DNA of 14,294 nucleotides from NCBI GenBank assembly GCA_035644215.1, contig DASQPA010000568.1:1-14294 (forward strand), written 5' to 3'. This DNA is from DASQPA01 sp035644215 (lineage in GTDB: Bacteria; Acidobacteriota; Thermoanaerobaculia; Multivoradales; UBA5704). The position numbers were made by a program, and so were the translations under genes. The notes under the pieces were generated by a model, which made no database searches, was not told the DNA's origin, and saw nothing but the letters and a program-made list of their open reading frames with translations. Positions 5,222 to 12,811 of the stretch are shown one piece after another. Each line of letters starts with the position of its first letter. The stretch's first letter is position 1.

Positions 5222-6451
5222 ATGGCCGATCCCATCGTGCTCGCCTTCTCGGGAGGGCTCGACACCTCCTTTTGCATCCCCTGGCTCGCCGAGACCTACG
5301 GCCGGCCGGTGATCGCGGTGACCGTCGACACCGGCGGCCTTGGCTCCGATGACCACGCGGCGGGCGCCACCGAGCTCGCCGACCGCGCCCGCCGCCTGGG
5401 GGCGGCCGAGTACCTTCTCGTCGACGGCCGGCGCGCCTTCTTCGACCGCGTGCTGCGCTTCCTGGTGATGGGGAACGTCCGCCGCGGTCAGGTCTATCCT
5501 CTCTGCGTCGGCGCCGAGCGGGTGATCCAGGCCCAGGAGGTGGCCGCCGCGGCCGCCCGGGTGGGGAGCCGCACGGTCGCCCACGGCTGCACCGCGGCGG
5601 GCAACGACCAGGTGCGCTTCGAGGTCGCCCTGCGCACCCTGGACCCCGGCCTCGAAATCCTCGCCCCGGTGCGCGACGCGCCGCGGCCGCGGGCCGAGCA
5701 GGTGACCTACCTCGAAACCCGCGGTCTCCCCGTGCCGCCGTTCGGCGCCGCCTACTCGGTCAACCGCGGCCTCTGGGGGGTGACGATCGGCGGCAAGGAG
5801 ACACTCGACACCGTGGCTCCCCTTCCCGAAGAGGCCTGGGTGCTGACCCGCGATGCCTTCACCGCCGAGCGGCTGGAGCGGCCGCCGGAGCGCCACACCC
5901 TGGAGTTCGAGCGCGGCGTCCCGATCGCCTGGGACGGCGAGGCGCTCGACCCGGTGGCGCTCATCGAGCGGGTCGAGGCGGCGGCCGCGCCCTACGGTAT
6001 CGGTCGCGGCATCCACCTGGGGGAGACCATCCTGGGCATCAAGGGGCGGGTGGCCTTCGAGGCGCCGGCGGCGGAGGTGCTGGTCACCGCGCACCGCGAG
6101 CTCGAAAAGCTGACCGCCACCGGCCGCCAGATCCGAGTCAAGGAGACGGTGGCGGCGGTCTACGGCGACCTGGTGCACGAGGGACAGCACCTGGAGCCGG
6201 TCTGCCGCGACATCGAGGCCCTCCTCCTCTCCTCCCAGGAGCGGGTGAGCGGCGAGGTCCACCTGCTCTTGCGCACCGGCCAGCTGTTCGTCGAGGGGGT
6301 GGCCTCAAAGCACTCCCTGCGCGCCGCCTCGCGCGGCGTCTATGGCGAGGCAGCGGGAGAGTGGACCGCCGCGGACGCCCGCGGCTTCTCGCGCATCGCC
6401 GCCCTGCCGGGTCTCCTCTGGGCGCGCGCCGGCAACGGAGAGGCGCCGTGA
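5222..6451 (+). CDS. argG: Argininosuccinate synthase (Bacteroidetes-type)
   Basis: Joins citrulline and aspartate, using ATP to AMP and PPi, to form argininosuccinate. 409 aa. The PP-loop is LAFSGGLDTS (residues 7-16). VAHGCTAAGNDQVRFE carries the aspartate/citrulline-binding GNDQ element but has AAG where most synthases have GKG; the Bacteroides type has GAG. YSVNRGLWGVTIGGKET and a C-terminal RGIHLGETILGIKGRVAFEAPA complete the family signature. The overall pattern (SFCIPWLAE, GNVRRGQVYPLCVGAERVIQAQ) follows the Bacteroidetes-type ArgG rather than the E. coli or B. subtilis forms. AAAGAGG lies six bases before the ATG. The stop overlaps the next start (GTGA). Confidence 0.95.
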   Translation: MADPIVLAFSGGLDTSFCIPWLAETYGRPVIAVTVDTGGLGSDDHAAGATELADRARRLGAAEYLLVDGRRAFFDRVLRFLVMGNVRRGQVYPLCVGAERVIQAQEVAAAAARVGSRTVAHGCTAAGNDQVRFEVALRTLDPGLEILAPVRDAPRPRAEQVTYLETRGLPVPPFGAAYSVNRGLWGVTIGGKETLDTVAPLPEEAWVLTRDAFTAERLERPPERHTLEFERGVPIAWDGEALDPVALIERVEAAAAPYGIGRGIHLGETILGIKGRVAFEAPAAEVLVTAHRELEKLTATGRQIRVKETVAAVYGDLVHEGQHLEPVCRDIEALLLSSQERVSGEVHLLLRTGQLFVEGVASKHSLRAASRGVYGEAAGEWTAADARGFSRIAALPGLLWARAGNGEAP

Positions 6452-7530
6452 GGACCATCCTCCTCGACAAGATCGCCTCGGTCACCAAGAGCTGCCGGCT
6501 GGGGCGGGAGGTGCGGGTCACCCCCGAGATCCCCTGCGCCGAGGGGGTGGTGGTGGCGGTCCGGGTGCGCACCGAGAAGGGGACCTACAACCAGCTGGAG
6601 CTCCCCTCCGGGCGGATGGCGCAGGTCAAGCGCGGCGACGTCCTGGCCGGCGCCCTCGGCCACCGGAACGCCCTCTTCGGCTACTCCGGCCATCTCCCGG
6701 AGCGGCTGGCGCCGGGCGACACCGTCCACCTCCTGAACCTCGGCGGGGTGCTGGGGATCTGCGATTCGATCAATCCGGATCTCGGCCCCCCCTTCGAGTG
6801 CGAGGTGCTGGGGGCGGTCCTCGCCTTCCCCTTCCTCGGCGAGCGGATCGGCGTCGCGGCGCGGATCGGCGTCGCTCCCCTCGATCCGGCCGCCGTCCTC
6901 CCCACCGGCCCCACCGGCGTGCCGGTCGTCGCCCTCGTCGGCTCCTGCATGAACTGCGGCAAGACCGCCGCCGCCTGCACCCTGGTGCGCCATCTCGCCC
7001 ATTCCGGCGCCACCGTCGACGCCTTCAAGGCGACCGGGGTGTCGCTGCGCCGCGACGTGCTGGCCATGGAGGACGCCGGGGCGCGGGCGACGGCGATCTT
7101 CACCGACCTGGGGGTGGTCTCGACGACCGCCGCCAACGCCCCGGCGGTCACCCGCACCCTCCTCTCCCGCCTGGGCGGGAAAGCCGACCGGCCGGATGCC
7201 ATCGTCGCCGAGCTGGGCGACGGCCTCCTCGGAGCCTATGGGGTGGCGGCGATCCTCGCCGACCCCGAGATCCGCGCCGCCTTCACCGCCGTGGTCCTCG
7301 CCGCCAACGATCCGGTGGCGGCCTGGGGCGGCACCGTCCTCCTGCGCGATCGTTTCGGCATCGAGCCGGCGGCCATCACCGGGCCGGCGACCGACAACGT
7401 CGCCGGCACTCGGATCATCGAGCAGGAGCTGGGCGTGCCGGCGATCAACGCCCGGACCGACGGCGAGCGGCTCGCCGCCCTGGTCTCCGAGCGGCTGGGA
7501 GTGACGGCGCCGGAGGAGGTCGTCCGTTGA
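6448..7530 (+). CDS. P-loop protein of unknown function in the arg operon (BioD/DUF1611-like)
   Basis: 360 aa from GTG 6448, with GGAGAGG four bases upstream; start and argG stop overlap as GTGA. Two parts can be seen. Residues 1-145 form a beta-rich domain with GTYNQLELPSGRMAQVKRGDVLAGALGHR and GDTVHLLNLGGVLGICDSINPDLG. Residues 155-350 form a P-loop domain with VALVGSCMNCGKTAAA (G165...GKT 171-173), DAFKATGVSLRRDVLAMEDAG (191-211), AELGDGLLGAYG (254-265) and a C-terminal RIIEQELGVPAI. The loop spacing (G, five residues, GKT) is that of dethiobiotin synthetase (GTDTEVGKT) and DUF1611 (GTDCxVGK), and KATG recalls the RATG of DUF1611. I do not recognise an assigned family. Its place between argG and argC implies a role in arginine synthesis; see findings. 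Confidence 0.8.
   Translation: MRTILLDKIASVTKSCRLGREVRVTPEIPCAEGVVVAVRVRTEKGTYNQLELPSGRMAQVKRGDVLAGALGHRNALFGYSGHLPERLAPGDTVHLLNLGGVLGICDSINPDLGPPFECEVLGAVLAFPFLGERIGVAARIGVAPLDPAAVLPTGPTGVPVVALVGSCMNCGKTAAACTLVRHLAHSGATVDAFKATGVSLRRDVLAMEDAGARATAIFTDLGVVSTTAANAPAVTRTLLSRLGGKADRPDAIVAELGDGLLGAYGVAAILADPEIRAAFTAVVLAANDPVAAWGGTVLLRDRFGIEPAAITGPATDNVAGTRIIEQELGVPAINARTDGERLAALVSERLGVTAPEEVVR
7512..7529 (+). promoter_or_regulatory. Shine-Dalgarno that fixes the TTG start of argC
   Basis: GGAGGAGGT (7512-7520) is followed by six bases and then TTG (7527). The alternative GTG at 7539 would be 18 bases away, so TTG is preferred. The TTG overlaps the preceding stop as TTGA. Confidence 0.7.
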
Positions 7531-8606
7531 CGCCTTCGGTGATCCCGGCGCTGCCGGCAATCGTCCTCGGCGGCAGCGGCTACGTGGCGGGCGAGCTGCT
7601 GCGCCTGCTCGCCGGCCATCCGGTGCTCCGGCCGGCCGCGGTGCTCTCCGGAAGCCAGGCCGGGCAACCGGTCGAGGCCGCCTTCCCCCACCTTGCCGGC
7701 GCCTATTCCGGCCTCGCCTTCAGCGCTCCGGAGGACCTCCCCCTCCGGCTGGCCGAAAGCCCGCGAGCCGCCGTCTTCAGCGCCGCCCCGCACGGCGCCT
7801 CGGCTCCCCTCGTCGACAGTCTCCTCGCCGCCGCCGCACGCGCCGGCACCGACATCCGGGTGGTCGATCTCTCGGCCGACTTCCGCTTTCCGGAGGCCGC
7901 CGCCTACGAGGCGGTCTACGGCCACCCGCACGGCGCCCCCCACCGCCTGAGCGAGTTCCGCTGCGCCCTGCCGGAGCACCGGCCGGCGGCGAAGACCTGG
8001 GCCGGTCACATCGCCCACCCCGGCTGCTTCACCACCGCGACGACGCTCGCCGCGGCGCCGTTCCTCGCTCTCGGCCTGGTCGAGCCCGAGGTCTCGGTCG
8101 TCGCGATCACCGGCAGCACCGGCGCCGGCCGCACCCCCTCGGCCACCACTCACCACCCGGCGCGGCGGAGCAACCTCTTCGCCTACAACCCGCTCTGCCA
8201 CCGGCACCAGCCGGAGATGCGCGCTCTGGCCTCGGCGGCCGCGGGCGTCCCGGTCACGGTCCACTTCGTTCCCCATGCCGGCCCCTTCGCCCGCGGCATC
8301 CACGCCACGGTGCAGATGCGGCTGGATCAGCCGCTCTCCGCCGCGGCGGCGACCGCCGCCCTCGCCGAGTTCTACGCCGGGGCGCCGTTCGTCGACGTCT
8401 CCCCCGAGCCGCCGCGCCTCCAGGACGTGGTGGGGACCAACCGCTGCCGCCTGGCCGCGGCGGTCGAGGGAAACCACCTGGTGGTCTTCTCGGCGCTCGA
8501 CAACCTGGTCAAGGGGGCGGCCGGCGGGGCCATTCAATGGATGAACCGGCTTCTCGGGCTGCCCGAGACCGCCGGCCTCACCCAGCCCGGGCTGGGCTGG
8601 CTCTAG
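7527..8606 (+). CDS. argC: N-acetyl-gamma-glutamyl-phosphate reductase
   Basis: NADPH-dependent reduction of N-acyl-glutamyl phosphate to the semialdehyde. 359 aa from TTG 7527. The Rossmann start is AIVLGGSGYVAGELLRLL (11-28), followed by VFSAAPHGAS (83-92), VVDLSADFRF (112-121), the nucleophile in HPGCFTTA (Cys167) and GSTGAGR (196-202). VHFVPHAGPFARGIHATV (245-262) carries the active-site region, and LDNLVKGAAGGAIQWMN (324-340) is the conserved C-terminal element. HPGCFTTA in place of the common HPGCYPTA is a variant also close to ArgC of acyl-citrulline pathways. All key parts are present, so it should be active. Whether its natural substrate is acetylated or succinylated is not visible. 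Confidence 0.95.
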   Translation: MTPSVIPALPAIVLGGSGYVAGELLRLLAGHPVLRPAAVLSGSQAGQPVEAAFPHLAGAYSGLAFSAPEDLPLRLAESPRAAVFSAAPHGASAPLVDSLLAAAARAGTDIRVVDLSADFRFPEAAAYEAVYGHPHGAPHRLSEFRCALPEHRPAAKTWAGHIAHPGCFTTATTLAAAPFLALGLVEPEVSVVAITGSTGAGRTPSATTHHPARRSNLFAYNPLCHRHQPEMRALASAAAGVPVTVHFVPHAGPFARGIHATVQMRLDQPLSAAAATAALAEFYAGAPFVDVSPEPPRLQDVVGTNRCRLAAAVEGNHLVVFSALDNLVKGAAGGAIQWMNRLLGLPETAGLTQPGLGWL

Positions 8607-8631
8607 ACGAGAAGAAGAGAGAGGAAGCGAG

Positions 8632-9813
8632 ATGCTCGAAACCCAGCTGGCAACCGCGGCGCAGGAGATCACCGGGGCGGACGAGGGAGACGCCCTCCTG
8701 CCGGTCTACGCCCAGATGCCGTTCGAGCCGGTGGCGGGCAACGGAGTGACCCTGACGACCCGCGACGGCCGCACCCTCCTCGACCTCTACGGCGGCCACG
8801 CGGTGGCCCTCCTGGGCTACAACCACCCGCGGCTCGTCGCGGCGCTCGCCACCCAGGCCCGCACCCTCTTCTTCCAGAGCAACGTGGTGCCGCTCGCCGT
8901 CCGCGCCCGCGCCGCCCGGCGGCTCCTCGGCTTCGCGCCCCCGGGGCTCACCCGCGCCTTCCTCGTCAACAGCGGCGCCGAAGCCAACGAGAACGCCCTC
9001 CGCCTCGCTCTCCGCGCCACCGGCCGGAGCCGGGTGGTCGCCCTGGAGGGCGCCTTCCACGGCCGGACCGCGGCGGCGGCGGCGGTCAGTCACGGCTCCG
9101 GGAAGTGGTACGGCTTCCCGCGCGCGCCCTTCGACGTGACGTTCGTGCCGCGCGGCGACCTGGCGGCCCTGGAAGAAGCGCTACCGGATGCTGCGGCCCT
9201 GATCGTCGAGCCGGTGCAGGGGATGGCCGGGGCGGTGGATTTGGGCGCCGACTACCTGGCGGCGGCCCGCGACCTCACCCGCCGCGTCGGCGCCCGCCTC
9301 CTCTTCGACGAGGTGCAGTGCGGCATGGGGCGGACCGGGCATCCCTTCGCCGCCCAGGCCTACGGCGTCACCCCCGACGTCCTGACCACCGCCAAAGGGC
9401 TGGCCGGCGGCTTCCCGGCCGGCGCCCTCCTGGTCAACGACGAGATCGCCCGGAGCGTCCACTCCGGCGACCTGGGTTCGACCTTCGGCGGCGGGCCGCT
9501 CGCCTGCGCGCTGATCGAGGCGGTGATCGAAACCATCGAGACGGAGGACCTGCTGGCCAACGTGCGGACGCTGTCGCGGCGCCTCCGCGAGAGCTGCCAG
9601 GTGGGGCCGGTCACCGGCATTCAGGGCGAGGGCTTCCTCCTCGGGCTCCGCACCAGCCGGCCGGCCAAGGAGGTCCAGGCGGAGCTCCTCGCCCGCGGCA
9701 TCGTGGCCGGGGGAAGCGCCGATCCGCACGTGGTCCGCCTCCTGCCGCCGCTCGTCCTCACCGAAACGCACGTCGACGCCCTCGCCCGGGCGCTCGCAGA
9801 GATCCGGCCGTGA
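8632..9813 (+). CDS. argD: Acetylornithine aminotransferase (class III, PLP)
   Basis: Transfers the amino group of glutamate to N-acyl-glutamate semialdehyde, giving N-acyl-ornithine. 393 aa, the usual length. NSGAEANENALRLA (113-126) binds PLP phosphate, IVEPVQGMAG (191-200) and LLFDEVQCGMGRTG (223-236, Asp226) contact the ring, and LTTAKGLAGGFPAGA holds the Schiff-base Lys255. GSTFGGGPLACA is the interface loop. The start lies 25 bp after argC, the largest gap in the operon, with GAGAGGAAG just before the ATG. Class III aminotransferases are versatile; position, not sequence, assigns it to arginine rather than to succinylornithine or GABA metabolism. Confidence 0.94.
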   Translation: MLETQLATAAQEITGADEGDALLPVYAQMPFEPVAGNGVTLTTRDGRTLLDLYGGHAVALLGYNHPRLVAALATQARTLFFQSNVVPLAVRARAARRLLGFAPPGLTRAFLVNSGAEANENALRLALRATGRSRVVALEGAFHGRTAAAAAVSHGSGKWYGFPRAPFDVTFVPRGDLAALEEALPDAAALIVEPVQGMAGAVDLGADYLAAARDLTRRVGARLLFDEVQCGMGRTGHPFAAQAYGVTPDVLTTAKGLAGGFPAGALLVNDEIARSVHSGDLGSTFGGGPLACALIEAVIETIETEDLLANVRTLSRRLRESCQVGPVTGIQGEGFLLGLRTSRPAKEVQAELLARGIVAGGSADPHVVRLLPPLVLTETHVDALARALAEIRP

Positions 9814-10784
9814 AACGGTTCCTCGCCCTCTCCGACCTCGCCCGCGAGGAGGTTCTCGACCTCCTCGCCCTCGCCACCCGGCTGGAGCGCCAGCCCGAGC
9901 CGCGGGCGGCCGCCGGCAAGGTCCTGGGGCTCCTCTTCTTCAATCCGTCGCTGCGCACCCTGGCCTCCTTCCAGGCCGGGATGGCGCGGCTCGGCGGCAG
10001 CTCCTTCGTCATCTCCCCGGGGCAGGGCAGCTGGCAGCTCGAAACCAAAGACGGCGTGGTGATGGACGGCGCCGCGGCCGAGCACGTGCGCGAGGCGATC
10101 CCGGTCCTCGCGAGCTATGCCGACGTTCTGGGCATCCGTGCTTTTGCCGGCGGTGCCGATCTCGCCGCCGATCTCGCCGATACGAGCTTCCGGACGATGG
10201 CCGATCTCTGCCCGGTGCCGCCGGTCAACCTGGAATCGGCGATCGATCATCCCTGCCAGGCGCTCGCCGACTGGAAGACGATGGACGATCTCGCGATCCC
10301 CGCTCGGGGCGGACGCTTCGTGCTGAGCTGGGCCTGGCATCCCAAGGCCCTGCCCCTCGCCGTGCCCGCCGCGGTGGTGCACATGGCCGCCCTGCGCGGC
10401 ATGGAGGTCACCGTGCTCCGTCCCGAGGGCTACGCCCTGCCGGAGCCGGTGATGGCGCGCACCCGGCAGGCCGCCGCGCTCTCCGGCGCCCACGTCCTCT
10501 ATGCCAAGTCATGGGGTGCGCCGCAGTGCTATGGCCAGACGACTGACGATCTCGCGGCCGAGGCGGCTCTCCGCGCCGGCCTGCGCGACTGGTGCGTCGA
10601 CGAGAGCTGGTTCAAGCCTGCCGTTCCCAACGCCCGTTTCTTCCACTGCCTGCCGGTGCGACGCAACGTCGTGGTCGCCGACGAGGTGCTCGACGGCCCG
10701 CGGAGCGCCGTGGTCCAGGAGGCTGGCAACCGCATGTGGGTCCAGATGGCGGTGCTCCACCGCCTGCTCTGTGGAGGTACGTAG
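9810..10784 (+). CDS. argF': N-acyl-ornithine carbamoyltransferase (AOTCase/SOTCase family)
   Basis: Carbamoylates N-acetyl- or N-succinyl-ornithine to the acyl-citrulline. 324 aa from GTG 9810, overlapping the argD stop as GTGA. Carbamoyl-phosphate motif FFNPSLRT (43-50), HPCQAL (147-152), SWAWHPKALPLAVP (173-186), YAKSWGA (231-237) and FFHCLPVRRN (277-286) are specific to acyl-ornithine transcarbamylases, not to ordinary OTCase. Compared from memory with the Bacteroides fragilis enzyme, spacing is nearly gapless up to residue 100. The residue that separates acetyl (Glu) from succinyl (Pro90) specificity is Ala90 here, and the Lys carboxylated in the Xanthomonas enzyme is Met313. The second Arg of the usual SxRTR is Leu51. 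Family is certain; substrate is open. Confidence 0.92.
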   Translation: MKRFLALSDLAREEVLDLLALATRLERQPEPRAAAGKVLGLLFFNPSLRTLASFQAGMARLGGSSFVISPGQGSWQLETKDGVVMDGAAAEHVREAIPVLASYADVLGIRAFAGGADLAADLADTSFRTMADLCPVPPVNLESAIDHPCQALADWKTMDDLAIPARGGRFVLSWAWHPKALPLAVPAAVVHMAALRGMEVTVLRPEGYALPEPVMARTRQAAALSGAHVLYAKSWGAPQCYGQTTDDLAAEAALRAGLRDWCVDESWFKPAVPNARFFHCLPVRRNVVVADEVLDGPRSAVVQEAGNRMWVQMAVLHRLLCGGT

Positions 10785-11723
10785 ATGAAAGACATCGGCC
10801 AGGAGACCACCCGGGTGGCGGCGCTGCAGCACGCCGCTCCCTACATCCGCCTGTTCCAGGGCAAGACCTTCGTCGTCAAAGCCGGCGGCGGGGCCGTGGC
10901 GAGCGACGCGGCGCGCCGGGCGCTCGTGGCGCAGGTCGACCTCCTCTTCCGGCTGGGGATCCGGGTCGTCCTCGTCCACGGCGGCGGCAGCCAGTCGAGC
11001 GAGCTGTCGCGCGCCCTGGGCGCCGAGCCGCGCTTCGTCGCCGGCCGGCGGGTGACCGACGCCGCGGCCCTGGAGGTAGCGACGATGGTCCTCTGCGGCT
11101 CGGTCAACACCCAGCTCCTCGCCGCCTGCCGGGCCGTGGGCCTGCCCGCCGTGGGGCTTTCCGGGGTCGACGCCGGCCTCGTCCACGCCGTCCGCCGGCC
11201 GCCGGTGCTGCGCGACGGAGAGCGGGTCGACTACGGCCACGTCGGCGACGTCGCCGCGGTCGATCCCGGGGTGCTCGAAACCCTTTTGGACGCCCACCTG
11301 GTGCCGGTCGTCGCCCCGCTCTCGGCCGACGATTCCGGCGCGCTCCTGAACGTCAACGCCGACACCGTGGCCTCCCACCTCGCCGTCGCCCTCGGAGCGG
11401 AGAAGCTGATCCTCCTCACCGGCGCTCCCGGTATCCTCGAACGGCCGAACGATCCCGGGTCGCTGGTCTCCTACACCGACCTTCCCGGCCTCCAGCGCCT
11501 GCGCGCGGCAGGCTGCCTCGAACGCGGCATGCTGCCCAAGGCGGAGAGCGTCGAGGCGGCGATCGTGGGCGGGGTGCGGCGGGTGCACATCCTCTCCGAG
11601 TCGCTCCCCGACGGCCTCCTCGCCGAGGTGTTCACCAACGAGGGAGTGGGAACGCTGGTGGTCGAGAGCATCCAGGCGCTCTCCCCCGCCGAGCAGTGGG
11701 TGGCCGAGGGAGCGGTCGCTTGA
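10785..11723 (+). CDS. argB: N-acetylglutamate kinase
   Basis: Phosphorylates N-acetyl-glutamate at the gamma-carboxylate with ATP. 312 aa of the amino-acid kinase fold. FVVKAGGGA (29-37, Lys32) and VLVHGGG (62-68) form the phosphate-binding glycine loops; GRRVTD (87-92) binds substrate; LNVNADTVA (188-196) with Asp193 and GMLPK (248-252, Lys252) complete the active site. Ahead of the core is a ~28-residue helical extension (VAALQHAAPYIRLFQGKT), the feature that lets arginine-sensitive kinases form hexamers and be feedback inhibited. The C-terminal tail after VGTLVVE is not fused to a synthase domain. The ATG directly abuts the previous stop, with GGAGG seven bases upstream. Confidence 0.95.
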   Translation: MKDIGQETTRVAALQHAAPYIRLFQGKTFVVKAGGGAVASDAARRALVAQVDLLFRLGIRVVLVHGGGSQSSELSRALGAEPRFVAGRRVTDAAALEVATMVLCGSVNTQLLAACRAVGLPAVGLSGVDAGLVHAVRRPPVLRDGERVDYGHVGDVAAVDPGVLETLLDAHLVPVVAPLSADDSGALLNVNADTVASHLAVALGAEKLILLTGAPGILERPNDPGSLVSYTDLPGLQRLRAAGCLERGMLPKAESVEAAIVGGVRRVHILSESLPDGLLAEVFTNEGVGTLVVESIQALSPAEQWVAEGAVA

Positions 11724-12811
11724 GGCTCCCGGACGCCGAGATCCTCGCCCTGCACCGGGCGATCCTCGCCATTCCCTCGGTGTCGAAGAACGAGTCGGAG
11801 CTCGCCGACTTCCTTACGCGTTGGCTGGCCCGGCGCGGGGCCGCTCCGGCGCGGGTGGGCAACAGCCTGCTCGCCACCCTGGGCGAAGGTCCCGTGCTCC
11901 TCCTCGACACCCACCTCGACACCGTGCCGCCCGCCGCCTCCTGGAGCCGCGATCCCTGGGCGGCCGAGGTCGTGGACGGCCGGGTCTACGGCCTGGGCGC
12001 GAACGACGCCAAGGCTTCGGTGGCGGCGATGGTCGCGGCCTTCCTCGCCTTCCTGGAGGCGGACCTCCCCTTCACCCTCGCCCTCGCCCTGGTCGAGGGG
12101 GAGGAGACGCGGGGGAACGGCACCGAGGCGGTGCTCGCCGAGATCGCCCGGCGCGGCCTGACCCTCGCCGCCGCGGTGGTGGGCGAGCCCACGGGCTTGG
12201 ACCTGGCGGTGGCGCAGAAGGGGCTCCTTCTTCTGGAGCTTCAGGCGGAGGGCGAGGCCTGCCATGCCGCCCATGCCGCCGCCCTGGGCAAGCGCAACGC
12301 GGCGCGCGGCCTGGCCCGCGACCTGGTGGCGCTCGAAGGGGTCGACTTCGGGCCGCCCCATCCGCTCCTCGGCGCCATCACCCTGGAGCCCACCGAGCTG
12401 CGCGCCGGAACGGCGAGGAACGTCGTGCCGGGCGAGGCCACCGCCCTCCTCGACCTGCGCACCACCCCGGCCCTGGCGAGCCGCGAGATCGTGGCGCGCA
12501 TCGAGCTGGCGGTCGAAAGCCGGGTGCGGGTGGTCTCCGACCGCCTGGCGCCGCGCGAGACCGACGTCGAGTCGAGCCTCGTCGCCGCCGCCCGGACCGT
12601 CCGGCCGGAGGCCCGACTCTACGGCTCGGCGACCCTCTCCGACCTCGCCTTCCTCGCCGGCATCCCGGCGGTCAAGTGCGGCCCCGGGGAGAGCGAGCGC
12701 TCGCACACCGCCGACGAGTTTGTTCTCGAAAGCGAGATCGTGGACGGCGCCCGCTTCTACACCCGGCTGGTCGGCGCCTGGGCCGAGCGCACCGGGGGTG
12801 GCGCGCGGTGA
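11720..12811 (+). CDS. argE': M20-family acyl-citrulline/acyl-ornithine deacylase (ArgE-like)
   Basis: Zinc-dependent hydrolase that frees citrulline (or ornithine) from the N-acyl form. 363 aa from TTG 11720, overlapping the argB stop as TTGA, with GAGGGAG eight bases upstream. M20 metal and catalytic residues are in place: LLDTHLDTVP (His65, Asp67), GLGANDAKAS (Asp96, bridging), ALVEGEET (Glu128 base, Glu129 ligand), VVGEPTGLD (Glu156) and SERSHTADE (His329). A dimerisation lid lies at about 165-270. GSATLSDLAFLAGIPAVKCGPGE strongly recalls Bacteroides ArgE. Since it sits beside an acyl-ornithine carbamoyltransferase, acyl-citrulline is the likelier substrate; this is inference from the pathway. 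Confidence 0.9.
   Translation: MRLPDAEILALHRAILAIPSVSKNESELADFLTRWLARRGAAPARVGNSLLATLGEGPVLLLDTHLDTVPPAASWSRDPWAAEVVDGRVYGLGANDAKASVAAMVAAFLAFLEADLPFTLALALVEGEETRGNGTEAVLAEIARRGLTLAAAVVGEPTGLDLAVAQKGLLLLELQAEGEACHAAHAAALGKRNAARGLARDLVALEGVDFGPPHPLLGAITLEPTELRAGTARNVVPGEATALLDLRTTPALASREIVARIELAVESRVRVVSDRLAPRETDVESSLVAAARTVRPEARLYGSATLSDLAFLAGIPAVKCGPGESERSHTADEFVLESEIVDGARFYTRLVGAWAERTGGGAR

Noticed and set aside
4724..6262. 512-aa minus-strand frame opposite argR and argG.
   Set aside because: GC-rich antisense shadow of two well-identified genes; His/Gly/Arg-rich with no family resemblance.
9810..10784. Ordinary ornithine carbamoyltransferase (argF).
   Set aside because: HPCQAL with NLES before it, WHPKALPLAVP, YAKSWGA and FFHCLPVRRN follow the acyl-ornithine family; the DxxxSMG ornithine loop of OTCase is not seen.
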